Origin: Aquila chrysaetos chrysaetos
Lineage: Eukaryota; Chordata; Aves; Accipitriformes; Accipitridae
Reading direction: 5' to 3'
DNA: 64,000 nucleotides
NCBI RefSeq assembly: GCF_900496995.4
Contig: NC_044030.1
Coordinates: 13,761,851-13,825,850 of the forward strand
Positions 1-12,075 of the stretch are shown here, in pieces. Position 1 is the stretch's first letter. Every line of letters starts with the position of its first letter. Both the position numbers and the translations under genes were made by a program. A model generated the notes under the pieces. That model was not told the origin of the DNA, did no database searches, and saw nothing but the letters and a program-made list of their open reading frames with translations.

Positions 1-3000
1 TCCCACTCCTGTCCATACATTCAGTAAGTCTGCATAAAACCAATTAATGCAGAGAAAAAGCAACCAAAACATTTAGCAAACAACTCATGAACTCAAGTCT
101 TCTGTGTACCAGGAGTCACATGTTGAAATTGTCTGTGAAAGCACACATACATCACGGTCAAACTCAACCCAAAGACTAATCCAAAAGATTACTCTACTAT
201 GCAGCCAGATGAAACTGTTCTTTAACCCACCAAGGCAGAATCAGAACAAACAAGAATCTCCTATACATTTCCTATCTGGAGAGTCTTCTGTTCAGTGTCT
301 TGCAATAAAAGCTAAGGCTCTTCCACTTTTGTCTTTCTATCACTTTACACAATACAAAACTACACTATCTTTGCAATGCTGAACTGCAGAAGTCAAACTC
401 ACTGCTTAACTTCTCTTAGAGACTTAGCTCTCCTAAGAGCTCACTTTTTTCTCTCTCTTAAAATGTGCCTGAAGGCTGTGCAAAGCCAGGGAATGGATAG
501 ACTTGCTTTCTCATGCATTTTCACAAGCAAGAATATAAAATAGAAAAGTCTATGACCAGAATTTCACAGAAATACTGTGGTGAATCACCCCTCTGAAATA
601 TTTTTTTGAATCCTGCTTCCTGAGGGTATTTGCTGTCTCATTAACCCTTGCCTTCACTCAAAAGCTAACAGAAATGAATGAACAGGCAATCAATTTTGAG
701 ACTCACTCCCTCACTTCTGAAACACACTACTTTCCTGCAGGTTACACAGTTGCCCTTACTCCCCCCACTCAAGCAACCAGCTCGTTTAGGCTTTTCTAAA
801 CAGTTACAAACAGCATCACTATTACTTTGCTGGAATAAAGAAGCTTTCACTTTACTGACAAGAGACAAAAGAACAGGCTCACCTGATTTTCAGAGGAGAT
901 CAAACACAGACACTTTAGGTTTGGATCCTTCAGAGGCTGAAGCTAATGGGAAAGCTCTAGCCAGAGTCTGTGGGCTCTAAAAGCATCTTTACTGCTTAGG
1001 CAATGAAGTGGCAGTAGTTAATGGTAGGATGGCCACTCCTCTGCTTTGGACTGAATCACTAAGCTGTTGCAGGAACTCATTCACCATTAGACTTCCAACA
1101 TGCTGCTGCACTGTGTTTGAATCAACAATCACTGATGAGAGGTTTGTCATTACATCCGAGATCACATACTGTCAATCAAAACTTTGTAGCGTTGGACTTA
1201 CAATGCAAAGCTATTGGTTCAAAATTACATAGCATTAGCAAACAGAAAACTCATCAGATAACCTCAACAACAAATGGTGGGCAAAACCTCCTGATTTCTG
1301 AAGCACTGAGAATGTAATTTGGCTTGCTGGCCACCACTTTCACTTCCATGACAATTTTCATCTGACGAGAATGTGAAACACTCCCAGTTTCATTATCTCA
1401 ATTGGTCTTGGGAGAGTTACTTCAGAGATGAAAGACTGTGAGCAATGTTGTGGTATTGGTTAGATTGGATCATAAGTCCTCGAAATATGTGGTACAGTAG
1501 TACCCACCCTCCTTCCACATAAAATTAAATTTGACTATTGCTAACATATTTTGCAGTCTCCTCTCACATCATAGTAATGCCAGCAGAACTGCTCTTGACT
1601 TATACCTGTGTCAAAGGCAACAGAAACCGGCTTCTGACCTTTTACGACAGGTCCTAACTATACAACAGGATCTAAGGAGTGGCCTTGTGGGTCATGGTGG
1701 TTTTGGCTTGATGGTATACAGAGTCAGTGTTCTGGATGCTCTTCTGAACTAGATGCTTAACGTATGTCCGTCCTGGTATGGGCAGCTCAGAAAACTCCTT
1801 CCAACACTTCAGCTTCTCTTCTTTCTTTTCAGAGCAATGTATTTCTGAAGACATGTGACAGTCACCAACAGCTTTCCTGAGGGACTATTCCATGGCATGA
1901 ATAATGCAGTTGGGTGAATCCCCTTGCTGGCAGAGTCAGTGTAAGGATGGTAACTGCAGATTTGGAGATGAGCTCAGAACAGAGAACCAGACCCTCACAA
2001 GCTTCATCCATGCTGTCAACACCACAGTTATCAATTCTGTCCCCAGCCTTATGTAGAAACATGCACATATAGAGAGAGAAACTCGGTTGAAATATTAGGT
2101 ATACCAAGTCAACATATGGAAATAATAAACCAGTCCTATCCATGCAGACACCACTAAAATAACCACCTACAACAAACCACACACCATTACCACCATCATG
2201 TCTGAGTCACTACTGAGTTAAAAACATACTAAATCATTTCATCATATACTTTCTATTAAATCACAGATAACAAGAATGTTAAATGACACAGTTTATAAAC
2301 ACATAGCTTTCATCACAGCACTCTAGTGAGCATTATGCAAGCCTTAGAGGGCTGCTGGGAAGGTAGCTGGTATAATTCCCATTTTATTAATCAATAAAGT
2401 GAGGGGACATGACTTCTCCAGCATCAAACACACAGTAAGCTATCTATACAGCAAGACACTGTCTGAAAACCAACTCTACATCAGCTGATTTTTACATTTT
2501 TCCTTCCAAAATGTAGATATCCATTTTGAGCACTTCCATAGTCAGATCCAAAGCCAGCTGAAGCCTGTAGGAAAGCACACACTTGATCCAAATCCCATTA
2601 AGGTCCAACATTTTTGAGACTTCTCATGTTTGGCTTCATACTTTACTATCCATACAAGGGGCCATTTTACTCCAGCTACATCAGACAACTGGGGCAGCAA
2701 ATACATTATATGGAGGCACATACACATACCATGCTCTTTCTGATTGAGCAAATGTGCATTTTCTACTTCCAGGCTCTTGTCTGAGAGCCAGTATTATACT
2801 ATACAATGAACAGGTTCTCTGTTTAACATGCTGAAGTACAAAGAATTATTCAGTAAGGAAAGGCCTGTTCTGAAATCTGAAAACACCCTTCCTATTTACA
2901 AAGTAAAAATCAGCCAAGTGAGTAGGAACAATAATATTCTGTGTATCTTATTTACATACTTCAATTTGTGCAGTTCAGGTAAGTTTTACCTGAAATCAGA

Positions 3001-6000
3001 AGGAAAAAAAAATGTTGTGCAATTATTTGTATTCATAGTGAAAACTTCATGATATGACAAGACATTCTTCATGAGCAAACCCCTCTCCCCTTACTAACCT
3101 ATAAAGTACACAAGGAGATTAAGATTTGCCTTATGGTTGTGTGAGAGTTGAAACAGAAAGGAAAAAGGATCAAAGCAAATTTAGGTTACTGAGAAAATGT
3201 CTCTCAAAAGCAGCATACACAAACACAGGAACAAGGTTTTGAGGGTCAGTGTATCTTTTCCTATATTCCATCCTATCCTCAACAATCTTGCAAGTACCAT
3301 AAAGACTAATGTCCCAGAATTAAGGGTGTCTGATTATTACTGTAAGACTTAGAAGAAGTATTCACAGATATGTTTAAACAATGCCTCAGTTTCCCAGGTG
3401 CTGGCTTGGATAGCTTCGCCACAGCTTCTACAGTGAAAGTTTTCAGGTAGAACCATCACTATAAAGGACAACAATGACATGCTGCAACGTTTGTGCATGG
3501 TTTCTGTGTTATTTATATGAACTCTAGAGCACGTCAATTAATACACAAAATAACAATAGTAAATGGTGGCATCCAGTGAAAGGAAGCTTACTTATGCTTC
3601 AAGACAAGAATTGGCTTTTTTTTATTGTGGTAGAAGTCCCAGAAACTTTAGGAAAAAAATCAGAATTTGGCTTAAAGTTCTCCCCAAGAAAGGATTCCTG
3701 TGGTTTCTCCAAGTTCTTCCCTTTCCTCTAAAACTACTAGGATTACCTTACACTAATCTGTATGTGACAACCACAGTAACAACACTGCAGCTTCAAGGTA
3801 CTCACATGGAAAGCACTGACTGGGAAGAAGCCTTCCATAGTCAGAAACAATTCCCACATACAGCAACATCCATTCATCTGACATGAAATAACTAGCCTTT
3901 GTTTTGTCTGTGCATGGGGAAAAAAAGGAGCAAGTGATTTCATGAGACTAATACAAGCCACAATTGTAAAAGATCAAAGAAAACAGCATAAACAGTATTT
4001 TCACAATCGAGGTGCCAAGCCTCGATGAAGTAAATATAAATGACCTTTGATTCTTTTCTTGTTTAGACTAATAACCATTCCACCCCCTTCTAAGGTAAAA
4101 AATTAGAAAGGGAAAGCAAAATACAATGGATAGCTGTCTATAAAACTGGGTCCTTTAAAAATGAACATAGTTATGTAACATGTGACAAACAATAACTAAA
4201 TTGGATCAACTTCTGCCTGAAAATCTCTAAGCTATGCTAATATAATAGCAATATATGACAAAGGGAATAAAATAATGCCTTATGATTCTGCCAAAATACA
4301 GAGATTTTCATAGCAAGAAAATTGAAAAATAATGGCTAAAGAACAGGGTCAATCCCTCTATTGTGACTGAGTAGCAATGGCTTCAGTGGGCGTCAGGGTG
4401 TTTGCAGTCCTTTTCAGACAAATGCCCTTAATCATTTTATCAGCATATCATGAGCATACCTTAGAGACAATGTTAGGTAGAACTATTGCATTTTAGTATC
4501 CCAGTGCTTTTTTTGCAACCATTTAATTCCACTTCTTTCAACAAATTTTCCTTCTACACAGACTACAAAAAGAAGTCCCTTTTTCCTTTCAGGAAAATTG
4601 TTTGTACAAAACAATTAGAAGTTGACTTAAACAGCAATCATTTCTACGATGAAGTCCATTAGCTGTTTGAGAGCAGCAGAATCAGATATGACTGCTCAAA
4701 TCTTAGGTGGTAAGTGCTGTTTATTAACCCAAATGAAGCATGCTTTTCACCCTGGCAATAAAGGTTTGTTTTAACAGAGGACTTGCATCTCAACCAGTAT
4801 CATTCTAGTGCCTTTTACAAGTATTATATGTAATTACAACACATCTGAAGTTCTGGAAAGGTACACTGATCACCATGAAGATACTGAGCATACCCTGGCA
4901 CTTATTTCTTCACTGCAAGTTTATATTGTAACAGCATCCATGGCACTCCAGTCAGGAACATGGCCTTACTGTAGCATACAGTTTAAGGTGAACTGAAATA
5001 GGTCTCTCTCAGAACTACAGTAAAGAAACTGCAAAAAATGCATGGTTTAGATTACACTGAAGTTCAGACTCTGTTCCTCCTTCATCCAGGAATTTAAGGT
5101 CTTGACCCTCTACAGATTGATAGTCATGCAGGGGTATGTATGGCTACAATTTTTTTCTGAAAAGTCAGTCCTGCCTCACCTCCACCCCTTTCATGTTCCT
5201 GCCTTCTTGCCATCTCCCCTATGATACATGGCCCAGGTGTTTATATATCCCCTTGCAGGGAGCTGTACAAGACGAAGATGTAAACTGCAATAACTAAACA
5301 AACAAATGATTTTTCATCCCAATCAACTTCTTTGATCCCCTGCTTGGTCACACAGCACAGGGAAGAGGACAGCGTAAGGAAAAGTCTGTGTGGAAGGCAG
5401 ATGGCATATGAAACCCATGGGAGTGGTTTTTCAGCCAAAGCCACTTTAGTGAATCACAGCATTTGTCATGATCATTTCAGACCTCCCAAACCTTTAAAGC
5501 AGGTGGGGAACTTCCTGTAGCTCAGGCAGCTACCAAGGCTGAAGTCTGACAGCATGACAGATCACAGTGAAGCATGCAGCTCTGACAGTCCCTTTGAATG
5601 CTGTCTTTTTGTTACACACCCAAGTTCTTCCAGCTGTCTCCCTGGTTCACAGGCTTTTACTGGTCTGAGCTGTGGCTAGCATATGTGCAAGCACAGTCAC
5701 CAAACCACATTCTCTGTAAGTATACAAGCAGCCTCTGCTTTCAGTTATCAGGCCCTTGTGACCTGCTATGTCCTTCCACCACTAAGAAAGCAAAGCCTTT
5801 ATGAGTGCATGTGCCTTGTCTCGCCAGCTGCTGTTAAAATCATCGCTCTCGTAAACAGTTACCATACTGGTGGATTGAGTAGTTCGGCTCACTTACTGCA
5901 GTAGGAGTAGCAATAGAACCAGCTCACTAACCCTGCTTCTGCCAAAGTCTTTCAGTCTTTGTGGGTGGAGTCCTCACCACAACAGTGTATGGTTGTTACA

Positions 6001-8095
6001 CTTTTGTAGCATGCTTATTGCAGCATTGGCTGCAACAGATAAATGTTATCCTTTAAAAACAATATACAGAGGACAGGTGAAGGTAGTAAGAAAATTTTAA
6101 TGGCCTTGAAGAAGAAGAGGAGATACAAATTAAATTACATGGTGATTCTCTATGATAATATACATTCATCTTGTCCAGTTTGTTTCATTTCTGACTCCAA
6201 CCTCTTTCTGAAGATGAAGTTTTGACTATGCTGCAGTCAGTGGAAGCTCTGATACTGACTTCAACAGAGCTAAAATTTTACTTTTACACTCCAAACACTC
6301 TCCTTTGACAAGACAATAAGAACTCTTTATTAAACTACAGCTGAACTTCACAAATCTCTTTGTTCTGTTCAGCTTAATCTACTCCTAAATCTACATTCTG
6401 GCTTTTAAAGTACTGGCACAATTGAGTAGACAGTCAAGAGAGTTAAATTAATCATTTCTTGCTCACTCCTACACTTTCAGAACATCCACACAATTCCCAT
6501 ACAAAAGGCTAAAATTAAGTCCACTGAAGCCTGTTGAAAAAATGCCAGTCAGGTCATATGAGTGATAGGGAACAGCAAAATATGCACACACAAAAATGTG
6601 GTCTCAGACCTCATGTCAGGGCCTTACCCTTCTCCTTTGTGTACAGATCAACCAGATGGCAGGTCTTCCTGTACAAGGCAATATAATGGCTTATCTGCTA
6701 GAAGACAGCAGGTTATGCCCTAGACCTTCAAGCACTGTAGTCTGCATGCAGTGGGCAAACTCAGTTTTATTTTTGGTCTAAATCTTAGCTTTAGGAAACC
6801 ATGTATGTGTTCTGCCTTAAGAAAAAAATCTAAATCATATGTTCCATCTCAGTGACATTTCAGTTAAAACCACTCATTTTCTTGTCCAGGGAAAGCATGC
6901 AAAGAAACAGAGATACAAAAGCAGAGTCATGTTACATATACTATGCTGACAGAGACAAATAATTAGCACTCCACAGAGAAAACAGGGCTTTCTGCAAGCA
7001 TAGATATTGAAAATAAGATGTAACAAGGTCCGTCGACGTCTATTCAGACCCTTTAGCCTTGTCTGGCTTCTCCCACCAAAGCTCAAGTTACTGTGCGGAG
7101 GGTGGACAGCAGAGAGGCAGGTTGGTGACACAGTGCCTCTGCAACTGTCCTAAGAAGTTCGGGATTTCAGAGATCTTTTCCAAAGCAAAGATCTCCAAGG
7201 AGGCTATGGCATCTTCAGTCCGTGCGCTGCACCCTTTCTAACAAACACTGGTAATTCTCAACATGGGCATCGTGATTTTCAGTTACAAAAAATTAGCTTA
7301 AACTCTATGTTGCCGAGAGACAAAATTTGCCTAAAATCATGTGGGAGTCAGTAACTGAGGTCAAGTCTGATCTATGCAGCCCCTCAAATTGACTGCCAAT
7401 AACTCAAAACTGAGTGGGATTGCTATGGGCACTACACACTCCAGTAGGAGGACAGTGAAGGTAGCTTCAGTATTAACAAAGGGGAAACAGGATTCATTTG
7501 TCTTTAAAAAGCAGGGCTGATGAAGACAAGGCAAAATGCATAGTTCTTTACAAGTGGCAGAATATGAAAAAAAAGTTATAATTTAATTGTGAATATCTTT
7601 CAATTATTTTTACTATAAATCTACAACTTTGTCCTGAAATGGAGCTCCAGGAGCTGTAGGACTCAATCCATTGACTTTAAACCACAGTTCTGCATGGTTA
7701 TCTGGAAAGCTAAGTGTATGAAACAACAGAAGAAATCTTTGTTTCCCATGGTTCAGATCAAAGTGGTTAATATGGCAGTTAGGGACAGTGGCACCAACTA
7801 CAGTTGATTATGGATGTTTTCAAACTCATACCAAGGAGACATAAAGTCAAAGTATTTGTACCTGTGTCTTTTGAAGAACACAAAAGATTTCACAGATCTG
7901 AGAGAAATGATGATTTTGTAGGTCAAGGGTCTGGTGTACTGGTAGCCTGCAACTTGGCAAGTCATACACTGCTTCAGCAGCGTGCAGTCACAAGGCATAG
8001 CCTCTGCAGTTGGTGGTGGGGTCACAAGTGTCTAGTTGTGCGATCTGTGCTCTCAAAATTCAGAGGAATAAATCATCCACCGTGTTGATTTATAC
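1..8095. other. Non-coding AT-rich DNA, no gene recognised
   Basis: All six frames are broken by frequent stops. The longest open frames are about 100 codons and show no recognisable domain, no codon pattern and no paired splice sites. No CR1 or LTR signature was seen. A slightly CpG-richer patch near 7.02-7.22 kb stands out only weakly. By inference from the downstream layout this may be intronic sequence of a minus-strand gene. Confidence 0.6.
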
Positions 8096-8100
8096 GTTGG

Positions 8101-9048
8101 TGCTATGGGTTTGTGTGGTGTGGGTTTTTTTGGTAGTGGGGGAGGGGCTGCAGGGGTGGCTCCTGTGAGAAGCTGCTAGAAGCTTCCCCAGCTCCAACTT
8201 GGACCTGCTGCTGGGCAAAGCTGACCCTGTCAGTGACAGTGGTAGCGCCTCTGGGATAACACATTTAAGAAGGGGAACCTGCAGTGAGTAGTGGGATTGG
8301 AATGTGAGAGGAACACCTATGCAGACAGCAAGGTCAGTGAGGAAGGAGGGGGAAGAAGTGTGCCTGAGGAGGTTGATGCCCCCGCAGCCCATGGAGAGGC
8401 AGCAGGCTGTCCCCCCCCAGCCCATGGAGGGCAGCGGGGGAGAGGAGGCCCCTGAAGATGGCCGAGACTCCATGGGAAAGCCCGTGCTGGAGCAGTGTGT
8501 GAAGATCAGCCCACAGAAAGGACCCACACCAGGGAAGTTTGTGAGGAACTGCAGCCCGCGGAGAGGACTCACGTTGGAGAAGCTCATGAAGGACTGTCTC
8601 CCATGGGAGGGACCCCACGGCGGAGCAGGGTCCGAGTGAGGAGTCCTCCCCCCAAGGAGGAAGGAGCGGCAGAGACAAGGTGTGGGGAGCTGACCCCAAC
8701 CCCATCCCCTGTTCCCCTGCGCTGCTGGGGGGAGGAGGGAGAGAGAACTGGGAGTGGGGTTGAGCCAGGAAGGAGGGAGGGGTGGGGGGAAGGTGTTCTA
8801 AGGTTTGGTTTTACTTCCCGATATCCTTGTTTTGATTTGATTTGTAGGAAATTAAACTGATTTTGTTTCTTCCCCAAGCTGAGTTTGGTTTTTGCCCATG
8901 ACCATAAGTGGTGAGTGATCCCTCCCAGTCCTTATCTCAACCCATGAGCCTGCCTTTATACTTCTCCTCATCCCACCATGGCCGGAGTGGGGGGAGTGAG
9001 CGAACGGCTGTGTGGTGCTCTGTTACCGACTGGGCTGAAACCACGACA
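8101..9048 (+). mobile_element. Solo LTR, 948 bp, avian ERVL-type with GC-rich centre
   Basis: The element begins TGCTATGGG and ends CCACGACA. It is flanked by a perfect 5-bp target-site duplication, GTTGG, at 8096-8100 and 9049-9053, which fixes both ends. A 5-bp duplication is usual for ERVL and some ERV1 elements. The last 120 bp or so, from the 'cttatctcaaccca' stretch to the terminus, resemble the 3' ends of the four shorter LTRs in this window, so the two families are probably related. An ATTAAA poly(A)-type signal is at 8851-8856. The middle (about 8.30-8.80 kb) is purine- and GC-rich and opens long chance frames on both strands. No gag, pol or env lies beside it, so it is a solo LTR. 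Confidence 0.88.
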
Positions 9049-9053
9049 GTTGG

Positions 9054-9960
9054 TCTTAACTTGCAGGACTAAACTGACTTGATGGCTGAAGAAATTTTTC
9101 TCCAGAGAACCATTCTGATGACCACCCTGCAACTTTACCATATTCAACCTTACCATTTGGTCACAATGACCTACTATTATGCACAGGGGGAAAACCAGAG
9201 AATGTGCTAAATCTGTGCCCCGCCCCCGCCCCAAACCAGGCTGGAAACAGAATACCTGGGACGAGGTAATCATCCACACTCCAGAGCTCTAAATCAGCAG
9301 TCTTACAGGACTCACTTGGAAAAAAAATTCCAGTGTTTTCTTTGCCATCTGCAATACCTGAAATATAATGAAAGCAAGTAAATGAAGTCAGAGACATGAT
9401 ATATCAAACACTTAATATGGGAAAGAACACTGAGGATAGTAGTAACCACCTCCTTGGAGGACAGCCAGCCTCCTCTCCAATTCATGATACAACTGTTGCT
9501 GTAACAAGGATTGTTCACCTGGGGAGAGAACAGGACAGAAAAAATGTGCTGTCCCTAATGCAGTTTAGTAGAGAGTAAGTAGCCAGGACCTGCCATTGAC
9601 TGGATAGCTCTGGACAGGCCATGATGCACGAGCAGTAGAGGAGCAATGCACTAGCAATATGCTGTAGGGAACAACTGCAGAACAGCCTTCTTCCCCCTAC
9701 ACACCAAAGAGTAACTTTCCAGTTTATAATTCTACTTTGCCTTTCTAGTGAACTAAACCACTTTCAAAGCCTTTTCTACTTACTGCTTAATGCATACTGT
9801 GGTTCAGAAGGCATATAACACAGCAAACAAAACTTCTACTCATAAACTGATCTGGAAGGAGAGTTTGGGTGTTTTTTTAATTAGTCCCTGAAGCAAGCAA
9901 TTTCTAGGCAGAAGTACAGTATTTGATTACTCTTTACAGTCTGTGGTCAGAGCAACTCTC
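9054..9960. other. Non-coding spacer between two LTRs
   Basis: About 0.9 kb of unremarkable AT-rich sequence between two solo LTRs. No retroviral coding sequence is present, so the two LTRs are not the ends of one provirus; they also belong to different families and lie in opposite orientations. Confidence 0.6.
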
Positions 9961-10563
9961 TTGTGGTTTAACCCCAGCCAGCAACTAGGCACCATGCAGC
10001 TGCTCACTCACATCCCTCCCCCCCACCCTGTGGGATGGGGGAGAGAATAAGGGAAAAAAAGTAAAACTCATAGGTTGAGATAAGAACAGTTTAACAGAAC
10101 AAAAAGGAAGAAAATACTAATGATAATCATAACAACAACAAAATTACAATAATAACAACAATAATAAAAGAATTGGAATATACAAAACAAGTGATGCACA
10201 ATGCAATTGCTCACCAATTGCCGACCGATGCCCAGTCAGTTCCCAAGCAGCGATCTGCCCCCTGCTCCAGCCAACTCACCCCAGTTTATATACTGGGCAT
10301 GACATGACATGGTATGGAATACCCTTTTGGCTGGTTTGGGTCAGCTGCCCTGGCTGTGTTCCCTCCCAATTTCTTGTGCCCCTTGGGCCTTCTTGCTGGC
10401 TGGCCATGAGAAGCTGAAAAATCCCTGACTTAGTCTAAACACTACTTAGCAACAACTAAAAACGTCAGTGTGTTATCAACTTTATTCTCATACTAAATCC
10501 AAACCATAAGAATATACCAGCTACTAGGAGGAAAATTATCTCTATCCAGCCAAAACCAGGACA
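9961..10563 (-). mobile_element. Solo LTR (minus strand), same family as 16783, 20361 and 47103
   Basis: The plus strand reads GGTTTAACCCCAGCCAGCAACTA at the left and ends CCAAAACCAGGACA at 10563, the reverse complement of the LTR at 16783-17363. It contains the reverse-complemented TATA-box region ('gtttatatactgg', near 10.28 kb) and an AT-rich trinucleotide tract near 10.11-10.17 kb. The left terminus appears to have lost about three bases relative to the copy at 20361 (TGTGG instead of TGTCATGG). No clear target-site duplication is visible, so this copy looks older or eroded at that edge. Confidence 0.85.
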
Positions 10564-11520
10564 CTCATCCAGCACTAGCTCTGAGATCAGGTTTTTGTAT
10601 TCCCCTAAACCATTTTGTACTGTGCCGTACTCTGCTTCTAACCATGCACAAAAAAGTTTACTGTGACAGAGCTATAGGACCAAGCTTTTAACAGGCATAA
10701 AAAGAGGAAAACTTTCTTCACTGCAAGCTAAGGATCTGGCTTTTGAAACCAAGTTGCCCACAGCTGTGGCCAGTAAATACCCAATACTACAGAAAGAAGG
10801 GAACAAAAATCATTATTCATACAACATGCAAAAATTACCAGCAGGGAGGGATAAGATGGGTTCTTTCCTGACCATTATAGCAAGCAGTTTACTCTGAAGC
10901 AAAATAATTGAGTACCTCTTGTGGTGTGTGTGCCCATAGCTGCCAGCAAACAGAGAAAGCACAGCTGACAACCTCTGGAAGGTGCCATTTGAAGGACTCT
11001 GCTTTGAACTAGAGTGGTTCACAACAACCTGGCATGCTCAGTTTAGCTCTAACTAAAAGCCAATTGCTGATTTTAATAAAAAATTGACTGTAAAGCTGGC
11101 AGTTTGAAGGTGGGAGTTGTCAAGGTGTCTTAAGTTTCCTCCTACAGAACTAGTTTATGCAGCATGTTTCCCATAATTTCAGTAACTCCCCAATAATATC
11201 CGACCAAGAAAAAAGAAAACCTGATAGCTTCCTGTTTCTACTTGTACACTCGTGTGTAGCACATGCTGTGACTCGAAAGGAAGGTCTCCGTCTGTCTTAG
11301 GCTCCAACCAGAGCAACACCATTACAAACTTTTAGTTGTTGGTATAACTAGAATGTCAGTAGGGAGGTTCCGTGGTGATGTTTCTTAATGAACCCTTGAA
11401 GCTTTAAGGCCACTTTCCACCATATCTTATCCCATGGCCTCACATCTTCTAAAGCAGAGATGGAAAGTGATGCAGAGGCTGACACTAGGCCTAGTAGATG
11501 CAGAAATAGAACGTATGCTT
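10564..11520. other. Non-coding spacer, nothing recognised
   Basis: AT-rich sequence with only short chance frames. No repeat family or gene was recognised. Confidence 0.55.
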
Positions 11521-11528
11521 TGACTCAG

Positions 11529-12075
11529 TGTATTGTCAGATAAAGGACTTCGGAATTTGTTAGAAGATTAACAACTGTCTTCATAAGTTGATTTACGTAG
11601 ACAAGCCAAGGACATAAGCCTGTGTATGTAATGATATGTCTTGTTTGTGGAGGTATCCCGTGTGATAAGGGGAGATGTTCTGTCTTTTGTGATGTCTGAG
11701 CTAAAGTTAGGAGATAAGCAGAGAAGTTGTTTGTGAGGCCCAGAAGAGGAGCATACTGCGCAAACTCATACAACAAGGGTCAAACAGCGGACAAGTGAGG
11801 AAGACTATGGACAACCACCAGAGGACTCCGGACGACCACCAGAGACCTCCAGTGCGCTTGCGTAAAGGACATTTACATATGCTAATAGCTTTTCGGATAA
11901 CTAATGACTATGCATAACATTTCTTGGAAATCTAGTGAATATGTATGTAAGGCATGTATTTAACCCATACAGTTAAGCTCGTGGTTAAGCACGTTTGGAG
12001 GAGCGATCCCCCGTGCTTCCAGCGCTGCAATAAAGAATACTGAACTCCATCACCGAATGCTCAATTTGTGAAACA
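11529..12075 (+). mobile_element. LTR-like element with TATA and AATAAA, ends uncertain
   Basis: About 550 bp with the layout of a retroviral LTR: a TATTTAA box at 11957-11963, then about 65 bp later an AATAAA signal at 12029-12034, followed by a short U5-like tail that may end at GAAACA. The sequence is unrelated to the other LTR families in the window and resembles avian ERVK-like or alpharetrovirus-like solo LTRs in style. Possible starts are TGTATT (11529) or TGTCAG (11534). I could not find a convincing target-site duplication, so both ends are approximate. No retroviral coding sequence is adjacent. Confidence 0.6.

Noticed and set aside
8304..8860. Several open frames over 100 codons on both strands
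   Set aside because: They lie wholly inside a solo LTR with exact target duplications, in a purine- and GC-rich block, and show no retroviral or cellular protein similarity.
9054..9960. Provirus interior between the LTRs at 8101 and 9961
   Set aside because: The LTRs are different families in opposite orientation and the spacer has no gag, pol or env sequence.
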